This document shows positions 37,350-45,466 of a stretch of 64,000 nt of DNA, piece by piece; the first letter of the stretch is position 1; each line of letters begins with the position of its first letter. The stretch is from Microvirga thermotolerans (GTDB lineage: Bacteria; Pseudomonadota; Alphaproteobacteria; Rhizobiales; Beijerinckiaceae): positions 3,192,001 to 3,256,000 of the forward strand of contig NZ_CP045423.1 in NCBI RefSeq assembly GCF_009363855.1, written 5' to 3'. The notes below the pieces were generated by a model. The model had not been told where the DNA came from. It saw nothing but the letters and a program-made list of their open reading frames with translations, and did no database searches. A program made the translations under genes and the position numbers.

Positions 37350-38654
37350 TCAAAGGGAAGTGGCGAACATTCCAAGGACGGCGATGGCCATGACGGCCGT
37401 CGAGATCCAACCCCAGCGGCGCAGCCAGCCGCGGATGGCGAAACGGCCCATGATATCCTGGCGGGAGGCCATCAGCATCATCGTGACCATGACCGGTACC
37501 GCGATTATCCCGTTGAGGACGGCGCTCCAGTAAAGAGCCTTGATCGGGTCGATCTGCGTGAAGGTCAATGCCATGCCCACGAGGGTGGCAAGCGCCACCG
37601 TCGCATAAAAGGCCTTGGCCTCCTGCCACCGGCGGGAGAACCCGATGGGCCAGCGGCGCGCCTCGCCGATGGCATAGGCCGCCGAACCGGCGAGGACCGG
37701 CACGGCCAGGAGGCCCGTGCCCACGATGCCGATGGTGAACACCCAGAACGCAAACCGGCCGGCAATGGGGCGCAAGGCTTCGGCGGCCTGGGCCGAGGTC
37801 GCGATGTCGGTGATCCCATGGGCGTGGAGCGAGGCGGCGGTGGTCACGAGGATCGCCAGGGCGACGAGGTTCGAGAAGGCCATTCCGACGATCGTATCGA
37901 CCTCGATCCGGTGCAGGGCGGCCTTGCCCTGCTCGGGCGCCCGCCGCAGCCTTCTGCGCCGTGGATAGGCCTCGATGTCCTCCACCTCCTCGGCGGACTG
38001 CCAGAAGAAGAGGTAAGGACTGATCGTCGTTCCCAGCACGGCGACGATGGTGGTGAGATAGGCCTCGTTCCACTCGATCCTCGGCACGAGCAGGCGCACG
38101 GCAAGGACGCCCCAATCGACCTGGACCGCGATGACGGCCGCGAAATAGGCGAAGAGCGCCAGCGTCAGCCACTTCAGGACCATCACGTAGCGCGTGTACT
38201 GCATGAAGACCTGCATGTAGATGCAGATCCCTGCGAAGAGCAGAATGTAGGCAGGCCTTGCTCCGGGAAGCAGAAGATTGACCGCGTCGGCCATCGCCCC
38301 GAGATCGGCGCCAAGATTGATGGTATTGGCCACGAGCAGCAGCACGACGACGACCTGGAGCAGCCAGTTGGGATAGTGTTTTCGCAGGTTCCCGGCGATG
38401 CCGCGGCCCGTCGTGCGGCCGATGCGGGCGCTGATCATCTGCGCCGCCGTCATGAGCGGGAAGCTGAAGAGCATCACCCAGGACAGCGCATACCCGAACT
38501 GCGCACCGGCCTGGCTGTAGGTGGCGATCCCGCTGGGATCGTCGTCGGAGGCGCCCGTGATCAGGCCAGGCCCGAGCACCTTGAGAAGACCCGATTTCTT
38601 CGGTGCGACGGCAGGGCTCTGCCGCTCGGGATCCAGATCCTCTTCAGGCGACAT
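37350..38654 (-). CDS. NRAMP-superfamily divalent metal transporter, atypical metal site
   Basis: A 434-residue inner-membrane transporter with about 11 hydrophobic segments. Overall order matches the NRAMP (SLC11/MntH) fold: GPGLITGASDDDPSGIATYS in helix 1, AQMISARIGRTTGRGIA near helix 2, and LGTTISPYLFFWQSAEE in helix 6. The canonical metal-site motifs are changed: DPGN in helix 1 reads DPSG, and the helix 6 MPH motif reads SPY, so the usual Asn, Met and His are missing while the first Asp is kept. Ion selectivity may therefore differ from Mn/Fe. It follows the NRPS gene by 215 bases on the same strand. Confidence 0.85.
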   Translation of the reverse strand: MSPEEDLDPERQSPAVAPKKSGLLKVLGPGLITGASDDDPSGIATYSQAGAQFGYALSWVMLFSFPLMTAAQMISARIGRTTGRGIAGNLRKHYPNWLLQVVVVLLLVANTINLGADLGAMADAVNLLLPGARPAYILLFAGICIYMQVFMQYTRYVMVLKWLTLALFAYFAAVIAVQVDWGVLAVRLLVPRIEWNEAYLTTIVAVLGTTISPYLFFWQSAEEVEDIEAYPRRRRLRRAPEQGKAALHRIEVDTIVGMAFSNLVALAILVTTAASLHAHGITDIATSAQAAEALRPIAGRFAFWVFTIGIVGTGLLAVPVLAGSAAYAIGEARRWPIGFSRRWQEAKAFYATVALATLVGMALTFTQIDPIKALYWSAVLNGIIAVPVMVTMMLMASRQDIMGRFAIRGWLRRWGWISTAVMAIAVLGMFATSL

Positions 38655-38769
38655 GCGGAACGTCCCGGTTCGTCTCAGCCCAGTTTAGCATCTCCCCGGC
38701 AGGCGGGAAGAAAAGCCTTGAACCGGCTTGCGCTTCGGTGAAATCGCAAGCCGCTTCCCAAGCCTTTGT

Positions 38770-38790
38770 GCGTCGCATTTCCGGCGACGC
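38770..38790 (-). terminator. Hairpin between the NRPS gene and the NRAMP gene
   Basis: A perfect 7-bp stem GCGTCGC/GCGACGC (38770-38776 and 38784-38790), 80 bases past the NRPS stop. No U-run follows, so it could attenuate rather than end the NRPS transcript. The remaining 215 bases of this gap hold no convincing gene. Confidence 0.35.
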
Positions 38791-38869
38791 CGAAGACCCG
38801 AAGGGCGGCGCCTGCCCAGGCTTCTGCCGCGCCTTCACCCCTTTCATGCCCGTCTCGCCCAAGGCGGCT

Positions 38870-41800
38870 TCAGGCAATCTCGAGTTTTTCGGGCTTCGGC
38901 GCCGGACCTCGGCTGCGGACCTGGGCCGGCGAACCGCACCATTCACCCCCCGCCGGAATCGACTCGCCCTTCATCACGAGCGTCAGCGGACCGAGCTTGG
39001 AGAAATCGCCGAGCTCCGTATCGTAGAGGACGGTCGAGCCCGAACCGACCGAAACGCCCGTCCCGACCCGGACCCGTCCGACCTTCATCAGACGATCCTC
39101 GTAGAGATGCGTCTGGAGGCAGGCATTGGCGTTGATCGCCGAATAGTCGCCGATCGTGACGCAGTCGAACTCCGTGATGTCCGTGGTGTCCATGTAGATG
39201 CCCCTGCCCGTCTTGGTTCCGAACAGGCGCAGGGCCCAGGGGAGGAACGGCGTTCCGCGGAAGTGGTCGAGAATGCCCTTGCCGGCCATGCCCCAGTACA
39301 TCACGGCCACGGCCTCCGTGCGGAGGGCCCACCAGGACCACATGGGGTGCATGGTCGGCCGGTAGACCCCCATCCACAGCCACTTGTAGGCAGCCGCCGT
39401 CAGGAGCTGGGCGACGGCGATTACAACGCTCGCAGCGACGCAGAGCGCAAGGGCCGCTCCCCATTGCTTCTGGATCACCGCCGGAGCCAGGATCTCCATC
39501 GCCATCGTGGCGAAGGTGATGAAGAGCGCAGTCGGCAGGGTGATGTTGAAGCCCTCGAACAGGGCGCGCACGATCTTGAGGCGGCGCGGCGGCTCGTAGG
39601 TATCGCTCACCGCCGCATTAAAGCGCTGGCGGACCGGAAGCTTGATCGGCGGGGAGCCGAACCACGTCTCGTCCGCCCCGACGTTGCCGCCCTCCGGCGG
39701 TTTCGACTTGACGCCGATCAGGGCGCCGCTGTCGATGGCATAGCCGGGCGGCACGACGGCATCGTTGCCGATGAACACGCGCGAACCGGTCTTTACGGTA
39801 TCGAGCGTCATCCACCCCCTGCGCAGCTCTTCGTCGCCAAGGACGACATCGTCCGCGATGAAGTTCTGGTCTCCAAGGTCGATAAGATCGAACCGTCCGG
39901 CGAGATTGGTGGAAATCTCCGATCCCTTGCCGATCTTGGCGCCCATCAGGCGGTACCAGGCGCGCATGTAGACCGTCGCGAAAAGCGAGGACAGGACGTC
40001 GAGCATCACTTCCGTGGCCAGGCCGACGACCCACTTGCGCGCATAAAGCCCGCTGTACACCGAGTACACGCCGGCCTTGAGGCGCGGCAGCACGATCCAC
40101 CGGATGGCTGCGATCAGCAGGACGGTGGCGAAGATCATGATCGCCGCGGCCGGCATGGCCAGGAACGGCATGTAGTAGAGATAGTGAATGCCGACGATGG
40201 GGTTGATGACCGTGTCGACGACCTCCATCAGGTGGAAGGCGGGGACGATCGGGATCAGGGCGATCGGGGGCGCGATCACCAGCATGGCGACATAGAAGAC
40301 TGGCAGCAGACTCCTGCGGATCCTGCCGGCCTGCGCGGGAGGCGGCAGGTGCGCCGGATCGAGATCCGCCACCTTCCTGCCGGGGGAGCCGCGCCAGGCC
40401 TCCCAGGAACCGACCCTGGTGCCGGACGGCAGGGACGACAGGTCCGCCAGTTCCGCCCCCTCGCCGATGATCACGTCCTCTTCGATGACGCAGGACGAGC
40501 CGATCGAGACGTCCCGGCCGATCTCGACCGGGCCGACGATCAGTTCGTTCCCGACGACCCGAGCATTGGATATGGTCACTTTCCCGCCGATGCTGGCATG
40601 ATCGCCGATCGTGACCAGATCGACCGCGCCGGCGTCGATCTCCGCGATCAGAGCCTCCTTCCCCACCTTCGCCCCGAGCAGGCGCAGATAGATGCGGATC
40701 GCAGGCGAGCCCTGGAACCATTTCATGTGAACGAGGCTCAGGAGCCGCTGCACGAGCCAGAGTCGGTAGTAGTACACGCCCCAGAGCGGATACCGGCCGG
40801 GCTTGATGCGGCCGATGATCAGCCACTTCGCGCCGATGGCGAAGAAGGTCGTGAAGACGTTCACCATCATGTACGCGGCGAAGATCAACGCCGTGTCCTG
40901 GAAGAAGGAGGCATCGTCGCCGCTGATCAGGGTGTAGCTGATGAAGATGCACAGCCACGGCGCCGACATCAGGGTGAGCAGGAGCGGAAGCGCCGCAGCC
41001 TGCGCGAGGCCGCAGAGGATGCGGCGCAGGAGCGGGGGAGGCTCGAAGCCTATGGCCGAGGCGCCGGCCTCCTCCTCCGCGAGCCGCGCATCGAGGCGCT
41101 CCGCGATCCGCCGCAGGGAGCGGCCCGTATAGACGTCCTGCAAGGTGATCGACGACAGCTGCCGCTTCTCGCGGACGAAGGAGACGAAGCGGGCGGCAAG
41201 GAGCGAATGCCCGCCGAGATCCAGGAAGAAGTCCGCCTCCAGCGGAACGGCCTGGTTGGGGAAGACGCGCTTCGCCGCCGCAAGCAGCGCCGCCTCCGTC
41301 GCCGTGGCCGGCTCGTCCTGGTCGAGAACGACGATGGGGGCCGTCAGAGGCAGGGTCTTGAGTGCCTTGCGGTCGACCTTGCCGGAGGCCGCGAGACGCG
41401 GAAGATCGGACACGGTTTCGAAATGAGCCGGCACCATGTAAGGCGGCAGGCGCTCGTGGAGCGCCAACCGCAGCTGGGTCGGATCGGGCTGCACGCCCCG
41501 CTGCGGCAGAAGGAAGGCCACGAGGCGGTCGATGCCGTCGTCCTGACGCAGGACAACGGCGGCCTGCGAGATGCCGGGGAAGCTCGTCAGCACGCTCTCG
41601 ATCTCGCCGAGTTCGACCCGGAAGCCGCGGATCTTCACCTGGTCGTCGATGCGCCCCTGGAACACGATGCGGCCGTTCTCGTCGATCGTCACCGCATCGC
41701 CGGAGCGGTACAGCACCGGATCGGAGCCGTCGGAAGAGAACGGGTTGGGGACGAACTTCTCCGCAGTCAGCTCCGGCCGCCCCACATAGCCTTTCGCGAC

Positions 41801-42868
41801 CCCCGGCCCGCCGATGAGGAGTTCGCCCGGCGTGCCGGGCGCCACGAGGTTCATGGCCTCGTCCACCACATAGCAGGTGTAGTTTGGGATCGGCCGGCCG
41901 ATGGTGACCGGATCGCCCGGTTTCAGCTCCGCCATGGTGGCGACCACCGTCGCCTCCGTGGGGCCATAGCTGTTGACGAGGCGCCTCCCGCCCGTCGCGA
42001 AGCGCGCGACGAGAGCGGGAGGACAGGCTTCGCCGCCGAGGATGACGAGACGCAACGACGGAAGGTCGTCGCCCAGCATGGCCAGCAGGGTCGGAACCGT
42101 GTCAATGACCGTGACGCCCGCATCCCGCATGGCGCGGGCGAGCGCTTCCGTATCGCTCAGGAGCTCCTGACGCGCCACCCACAGGCAGGCGCCGGCGAGA
42201 TACGGCACCCAGATCTCCTCCATCGAAAGATCGAAGGCGGCGGAGCAGCCCTGGAAGACGATATCGTCTGCATGGATGCCGTAAAGCTCGTTCGAAGCCC
42301 TCAAGAAATGGCAGATGTTGCGGTGGGTGACCGCGATTCCCTTGGGTTTCCCGGTGGAGCCGGAGGTATAGATCACATAGGCCGGCTGATCGGGGGTGAG
42401 CCCGCGCGTGCGCGGATCGGGGACCGTCTCCTCCCCGGCCGCGGCAAGCGGGCGCGGCGCAAAGACCGCAAGGCCGAGCGAGGCGACCCGCCCCTCCCAG
42501 CCATCGGTCACGAGGATCCCTTTTGCGCCCACATCCGCGAGGCAGGCCCCGATCCTCTCGGCGGGCGCCTCCGCGTCGAAGGGCAGCCACGCGGCTCCTG
42601 CCGTCGTGATGGCGATCTGCGCGATCAGCAGGTCGGAGCCGCGCGGCATCCACAGGCCGACCACGTCCCCGGGACCGATCCCGGCCGCGACGAGGCCGCC
42701 GGCCAGGCGGTCGGCGCGCTCCTTCAGCATGCGATAGGTCAGGCGGATGTCGCCGTCGATGACGGCCAGACGGTCCGGAGAGGCCTGCGCCGTGGCTCCG
42801 AAGATCTCGGAAAGAACCTCGTCCCGGAGGAGTTCCGGACGAGCGGGGCCGCGAAGGGGGTTGTTCAT
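38870..42868 (-). CDS. Pls/PosA-type nonribosomal peptide synthetase (A-T-membrane-triple C-terminal domains)
   Basis: A 1332-residue single-module synthetase. Adenylation domain about residues 20-500: A3 YTSGSTGKPKG at 167-177, A4 FDLSMEE at 212-218, A5 NSYGPTEA at 299-306, A10 SGKVDRKAL. Carrier domain with LGGHS, the phosphopantetheine serine being Ser555. The rest is about six membrane segments interleaved with three similar hexapeptide beta-helix-like units (each with G-x-K-x-G-x..., then TIGD or DLGD). This is the layout of epsilon-poly-lysine synthetase Pls and PosA, with no classical condensation or thioesterase domain. By eye the substrate pocket reads D-L-E-T-I-G-S-V-V; the acidic E217 suggests a basic amino acid. 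The start has no obvious ribosome-binding site. The PPTase gene lies 21 bases upstream. Confidence 0.9.
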   Translation of the reverse strand: MNNPLRGPARPELLRDEVLSEIFGATAQASPDRLAVIDGDIRLTYRMLKERADRLAGGLVAAGIGPGDVVGLWMPRGSDLLIAQIAITTAGAAWLPFDAEAPAERIGACLADVGAKGILVTDGWEGRVASLGLAVFAPRPLAAAGEETVPDPRTRGLTPDQPAYVIYTSGSTGKPKGIAVTHRNICHFLRASNELYGIHADDIVFQGCSAAFDLSMEEIWVPYLAGACLWVARQELLSDTEALARAMRDAGVTVIDTVPTLLAMLGDDLPSLRLVILGGEACPPALVARFATGGRRLVNSYGPTEATVVATMAELKPGDPVTIGRPIPNYTCYVVDEAMNLVAPGTPGELLIGGPGVAKGYVGRPELTAEKFVPNPFSSDGSDPVLYRSGDAVTIDENGRIVFQGRIDDQVKIRGFRVELGEIESVLTSFPGISQAAVVLRQDDGIDRLVAFLLPQRGVQPDPTQLRLALHERLPPYMVPAHFETVSDLPRLAASGKVDRKALKTLPLTAPIVVLDQDEPATATEAALLAAAKRVFPNQAVPLEADFFLDLGGHSLLAARFVSFVREKRQLSSITLQDVYTGRSLRRIAERLDARLAEEEAGASAIGFEPPPLLRRILCGLAQAAALPLLLTLMSAPWLCIFISYTLISGDDASFFQDTALIFAAYMMVNVFTTFFAIGAKWLIIGRIKPGRYPLWGVYYYRLWLVQRLLSLVHMKWFQGSPAIRIYLRLLGAKVGKEALIAEIDAGAVDLVTIGDHASIGGKVTISNARVVGNELIVGPVEIGRDVSIGSSCVIEEDVIIGEGAELADLSSLPSGTRVGSWEAWRGSPGRKVADLDPAHLPPPAQAGRIRRSLLPVFYVAMLVIAPPIALIPIVPAFHLMEVVDTVINPIVGIHYLYYMPFLAMPAAAIMIFATVLLIAAIRWIVLPRLKAGVYSVYSGLYARKWVVGLATEVMLDVLSSLFATVYMRAWYRLMGAKIGKGSEISTNLAGRFDLIDLGDQNFIADDVVLGDEELRRGWMTLDTVKTGSRVFIGNDAVVPPGYAIDSGALIGVKSKPPEGGNVGADETWFGSPPIKLPVRQRFNAAVSDTYEPPRRLKIVRALFEGFNITLPTALFITFATMAMEILAPAVIQKQWGAALALCVAASVVIAVAQLLTAAAYKWLWMGVYRPTMHPMWSWWALRTEAVAVMYWGMAGKGILDHFRGTPFLPWALRLFGTKTGRGIYMDTTDITEFDCVTIGDYSAINANACLQTHLYEDRLMKVGRVRVGTGVSVGSGSTVLYDTELGDFSKLGPLTLVMKGESIPAGGEWCGSPAQVRSRGPAPKPEKLEIA

Positions 42869-42889
42869 GGGAGCAACGTTTGGCTGTCT

Positions 42890-43645
42890 CTAGGAGCGGA
42901 GTTCCGGGGCATGCCCGACGGGTGGGATGGCCGGCGCTGCGATGTTCGGCCCGGGTGGGCCGCGCCAGCAATCCGGGATTGCCGCGATCTGAGACAGGGG
43001 AACCGCCTCATAGGTGGCGAGGGACAGGACGTGCTCGCCGTCCAGACGGATCTGACGGACGAAGGCCTCGCGGACAGGAGCCGTCGCGGCGCGGGCGGGA
43101 CCGACCCGGAACAGCCCCTCGCCCGCGGGACGGACGGCCAGGTGCCCCGGCTCGACCATGACCTCGCCGGTCAGCTTGAGGGCAGCTTCCTTGATCGACC
43201 AGAGCAGCGTCTCCGCCCGGTCGCGCCTGTCCGCCAGCGAAGGCAGAAGGGGCATCTCTTCCGGGGAGACGGCCATCGGAACAGAGGCCTCCCGGTCTCG
43301 GGGAAGGGCCTCGACGTCGACCCCGACCTCCCTGCTGCGGGAGACGGCGACGACCACCCAGTTCCCGGCATGGCTCATGTTGAAATGGGGACCGCCCGGG
43401 CATACGGGCTTTTCACCCGGAAAGAAGCGGATGTCGATGTCCTCGGGAATGCATCCCGCTTCCGAAGCGAGGGCCAGACGGAGGAATCCGTGGGACACCC
43501 GGTAGCTCACCTGGTCCTGCTCGCGGCGCAGACGCTCCGCCTGCCCGCGCTCGCTTGCGCCGGCCGCGGCCTCGAAGGCGGCAAGGCAGGTCGTGCGCCC
43601 TCTCTCCGAAAGGGTCGCGAGGGCCAGGGTGGAAAGCAAGATCAT
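42890..43645 (-). CDS. 4'-phosphopantetheinyl transferase (Sfp type)
   Basis: A 251-residue enzyme that transfers the phosphopantetheine arm of CoA onto a carrier-protein serine. The family motifs are present: FNMSHAGNWVVVAVS at 89-102, GVDVE (Asp110 and Glu112 for magnesium) and WSIKEAALKLTG at 149-160. It lies directly upstream of the NRPS gene, 21 bases away on the same strand, and is almost certainly the activator of that carrier domain at Ser555. The long proline-rich tail after residue 230 is not part of the domain. Confidence 0.92.
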   Translation of the reverse strand: MILLSTLALATLSERGRTTCLAAFEAAAGASERGQAERLRREQDQVSYRVSHGFLRLALASEAGCIPEDIDIRFFPGEKPVCPGGPHFNMSHAGNWVVVAVSRSREVGVDVEALPRDREASVPMAVSPEEMPLLPSLADRRDRAETLLWSIKEAALKLTGEVMVEPGHLAVRPAGEGLFRVGPARAATAPVREAFVRQIRLDGEHVLSLATYEAVPLSQIAAIPDCWRGPPGPNIAAPAIPPVGHAPELRS

Positions 43646-43981
43646 GGCCGGGACGCCACTTCCTCAACGATATACGGAAGCACATTCGAACCTAGATCTA
43701 CCATCATGAAGGAGTGATGAATGCAACTGCGACCGATCATCCGGATCGGGCGGGAAACCGGCCGGAATGAACTGGAATCGGGCGCTCGCATTCGAGAGGC
43801 CTCCCGCACGGCTCCCCGGTAGACCGAGCGACCATGCCGCATGTTTCCCGGACCTCGGCCCGTCATCGGTCCAGACGGGCGCCCCTGCGGGTCCGGACGC
43901 TCGCGGGCAAGGGAGAGCCCGCCGGCCTCCGGATGCCTGGAAAGGGTTTCCCCCTGCCTCTCCGGCTGATAATTCACCGCG
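43646..43981. other. Divergent intergenic region between the PPTase and trhO genes
   Basis: A 336-base region that must hold promoters for the NRPS operon and for trhO. It contains one tiny open frame with a good ribosome-binding site: AAGGAG at 43709-43714, six bases, then ATG at 43721, 33 codons, MQLRPIIRIGRETGRNELES and ending with an arginine-rich tail. A minus-strand frame of 116 codons spanning most of the region has no motif or site and is probably chance. No clear -10/-35 pair was recognised. Confidence 0.4.
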
Positions 43982-44740
43982 ATGACGTACAAAGTCGCCG
44001 CCCTTTATCAATTCGTCGCCCTGCCCGATTTCCAGCGCCTGCGGGATCCGCTCCGGCACCTCTGCGAAGGACTGGGACTGAAGGGGACGCTGCTCCTGGC
44101 CCCGGAGGGGATCAACGGGACCGTCGCCGGCCCGGGCGCAGGCATCGACTCTCTCGTGACCGAACTTCGGGAAGGGAGCCTGTTCGGTGGCCGGCTCGAC
44201 AACCTGGAACTGAAGTTCTCGCGAGCCGCAACCCTGCCCTTCGGACGCATGAAGGTCCGATTGAAGAAGGAGATTGTCACCATCGGCGACCCATCGGTGG
44301 ACCCCACCCGCGCGGTCGGCACCTATGTGGCGGCGGGCGCCTGGAACGACCTCGTCGACGATCCGGAGGTGCTCCTGCTCGATACGCGCAACCGCTTCGA
44401 GGTGGAGATGGGCACTTTCGAGAACGCCGTCGATCCGGGCCTCTCCCGCTTCAGCGACTTCCGCGCCTATGTCGAGCGGGATCTCGACCCGAGGAGGCAC
44501 AGGAAGGTCGCGATGTTCTGCACGGGCGGCATCCGGTGCGAGAAGGCCAGCGCCTTCATGCTCTCCCGCGGCTTCGAGGCCGTCTATCACCTCAAAGGGG
44601 GCATTCTGAGATACCTTGAGGAGATTCCCGAATCCGAAAGCCGCTGGAACGGCGCCTGCTTCGTTTTCGACGAGCGCGTTGCCTTGGGGCACGGTCTGGT
44701 GCCTTCCATGGCCCACCATACGAAGGGGACTGGCCGATGA
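43982..44740 (+). CDS. trhO: tRNA uridine-34 hydroxylase, rhodanese family (TrhO/YceA)
   Basis: A 252-residue cytosolic enzyme of the TrhO family, which makes 5-hydroxyuridine at the wobble base of tRNAs. N-terminal acylphosphatase-like domain (MTYKVAALYQFVALPDFQRL, with APEGINGTVAG), then a rhodanese domain with the active-site loop FCTGGIRCEKAS, whose first cysteine is the catalytic one, and the C-terminal HLKGGILRYLEEI and FDERVALGHGL. The length is a little short of the E. coli protein, which has an extra C-terminal domain. It overlaps slyX by four bases. Confidence 0.94.
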   Translation: MTYKVAALYQFVALPDFQRLRDPLRHLCEGLGLKGTLLLAPEGINGTVAGPGAGIDSLVTELREGSLFGGRLDNLELKFSRAATLPFGRMKVRLKKEIVTIGDPSVDPTRAVGTYVAAGAWNDLVDDPEVLLLDTRNRFEVEMGTFENAVDPGLSRFSDFRAYVERDLDPRRHRKVAMFCTGGIRCEKASAFMLSRGFEAVYHLKGGILRYLEEIPESESRWNGACFVFDERVALGHGLVPSMAHHTKGTGR

Positions 44741-44958
44741 GCGAGATGGAAGACCCGCACGCCCGCATCGACGCCCTGGAGATGCGGATCGCCTATCAGG
44801 ACCGGGCGCTCGATGATCTCAACAGGGCCGTTCTGGAGCAGTGGAAGCAGATCGACTCCCTCACCCGGCAGGTGGCGAACCTGATCGACCGTGTCCGGGA
44901 GGCGGAGGAGAGCGCCGGCACCTCCCCCAGAAGCGAGCCGCCCCCTCCGCACTACTGA
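44737..44958 (+). CDS. slyX: SlyX family protein
   Basis: A 73-residue protein that is mostly one coiled coil (RIDALEMRIAYQDRALDDLN through QIDSLTRQVANLIDRV) with a short proline-rich tail ending HY, the SlyX family pattern. The function is unknown. The ATG overlaps the trhO stop (ATGA), so it is cotranslated with trhO. Confidence 0.9.
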   Translation: MSEMEDPHARIDALEMRIAYQDRALDDLNRAVLEQWKQIDSLTRQVANLIDRVREAEESAGTSPRSEPPPPHY

Positions 44959-45000
44959 GAATCCGAAGCCTCGAAGCCATCCGTGTTTCGGAGAACCGCC

Positions 45001-45450
45001 ATGAACCTCTCGATCCTGCTCCCCTTCCTCGGCATCGTCGCCGGCGGAGCGATGCTCGCCGCCCAGGCGCCCGTCAACGCTTCCCTGGCGCGGGCGGTGG
45101 GCGATCCCCTGCTGGCGGCTTGCATCTCGTTCGGAATCGGTTTCCTCGCGCTGTCTGTCATTGGACTCGCACGCGGGGCCTGGCCGACGGGCGCAGCGCT
45201 GGCGGGAGCGCCGTGGTGGTCCTGGCTCGGCGGCGTGCTCGGCGCCTTCTACGTCGCCGTCGTGATCTGGGGCGTGCCGAAGCTCGGTGCCGTGAGCACG
45301 ATCGCGGCGCTCGTCTTCGGGCAGCTCGTCGCCGCGCTCGTCCTTGACGCCCTGGGCGCCTTCGGGCTGCCGGTCCATGCCGTATCGTGGCAGCGGCTCC
45401 TCGCCGCCACGCTGATCTTCTCCGGCCTTCTCCTGTCCCGCGCGGGCTGA
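45001..45450 (+). CDS. Small DMT-superfamily transporter (YdcZ/DUF606 family)
   Basis: A 149-residue membrane protein with about five hydrophobic segments, starting LPFLGIVAGGAMLAAQAPVN (the conserved AxxxPxNA motif of this half-size DMT family) and containing GALGAF-like and PKLGAVSTIAALVFGQL stretches. Such half transporters are thought to act as dimers, with unknown substrate. A GTG six codons earlier is in frame, but the ATG at 45001 follows GGAGAACCGCC. It starts 42 bases after slyX. Confidence 0.85.
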   Translation: MNLSILLPFLGIVAGGAMLAAQAPVNASLARAVGDPLLAACISFGIGFLALSVIGLARGAWPTGAALAGAPWWSWLGGVLGAFYVAVVIWGVPKLGAVSTIAALVFGQLVAALVLDALGAFGLPVHAVSWQRLLAATLIFSGLLLSRAG

Positions 45451-45466
45451 GACTTCCGCCCCACCG

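Noticed and set aside
38644..38946. A 100-codon minus-strand frame across the NRAMP/NRPS gap
   Set aside because: It overlaps the NRPS 3' end, has no ribosome-binding site at a sensible distance and no recognisable domain.
38603..43717. A 1704-codon open frame on the plus strand opposite the NRPS gene
   Set aside because: The minus strand has clear adenylation, carrier and PPTase motifs. The plus-strand translation is low-complexity R/D/H/E-rich sequence typical of a shadow frame.
43642..43992. A 116-codon minus-strand frame covering the region upstream of the PPTase gene
   Set aside because: It overlaps the trhO start, has no Shine-Dalgarno and looks like random arginine/proline-rich translation. 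Promoter DNA is the simpler reading.
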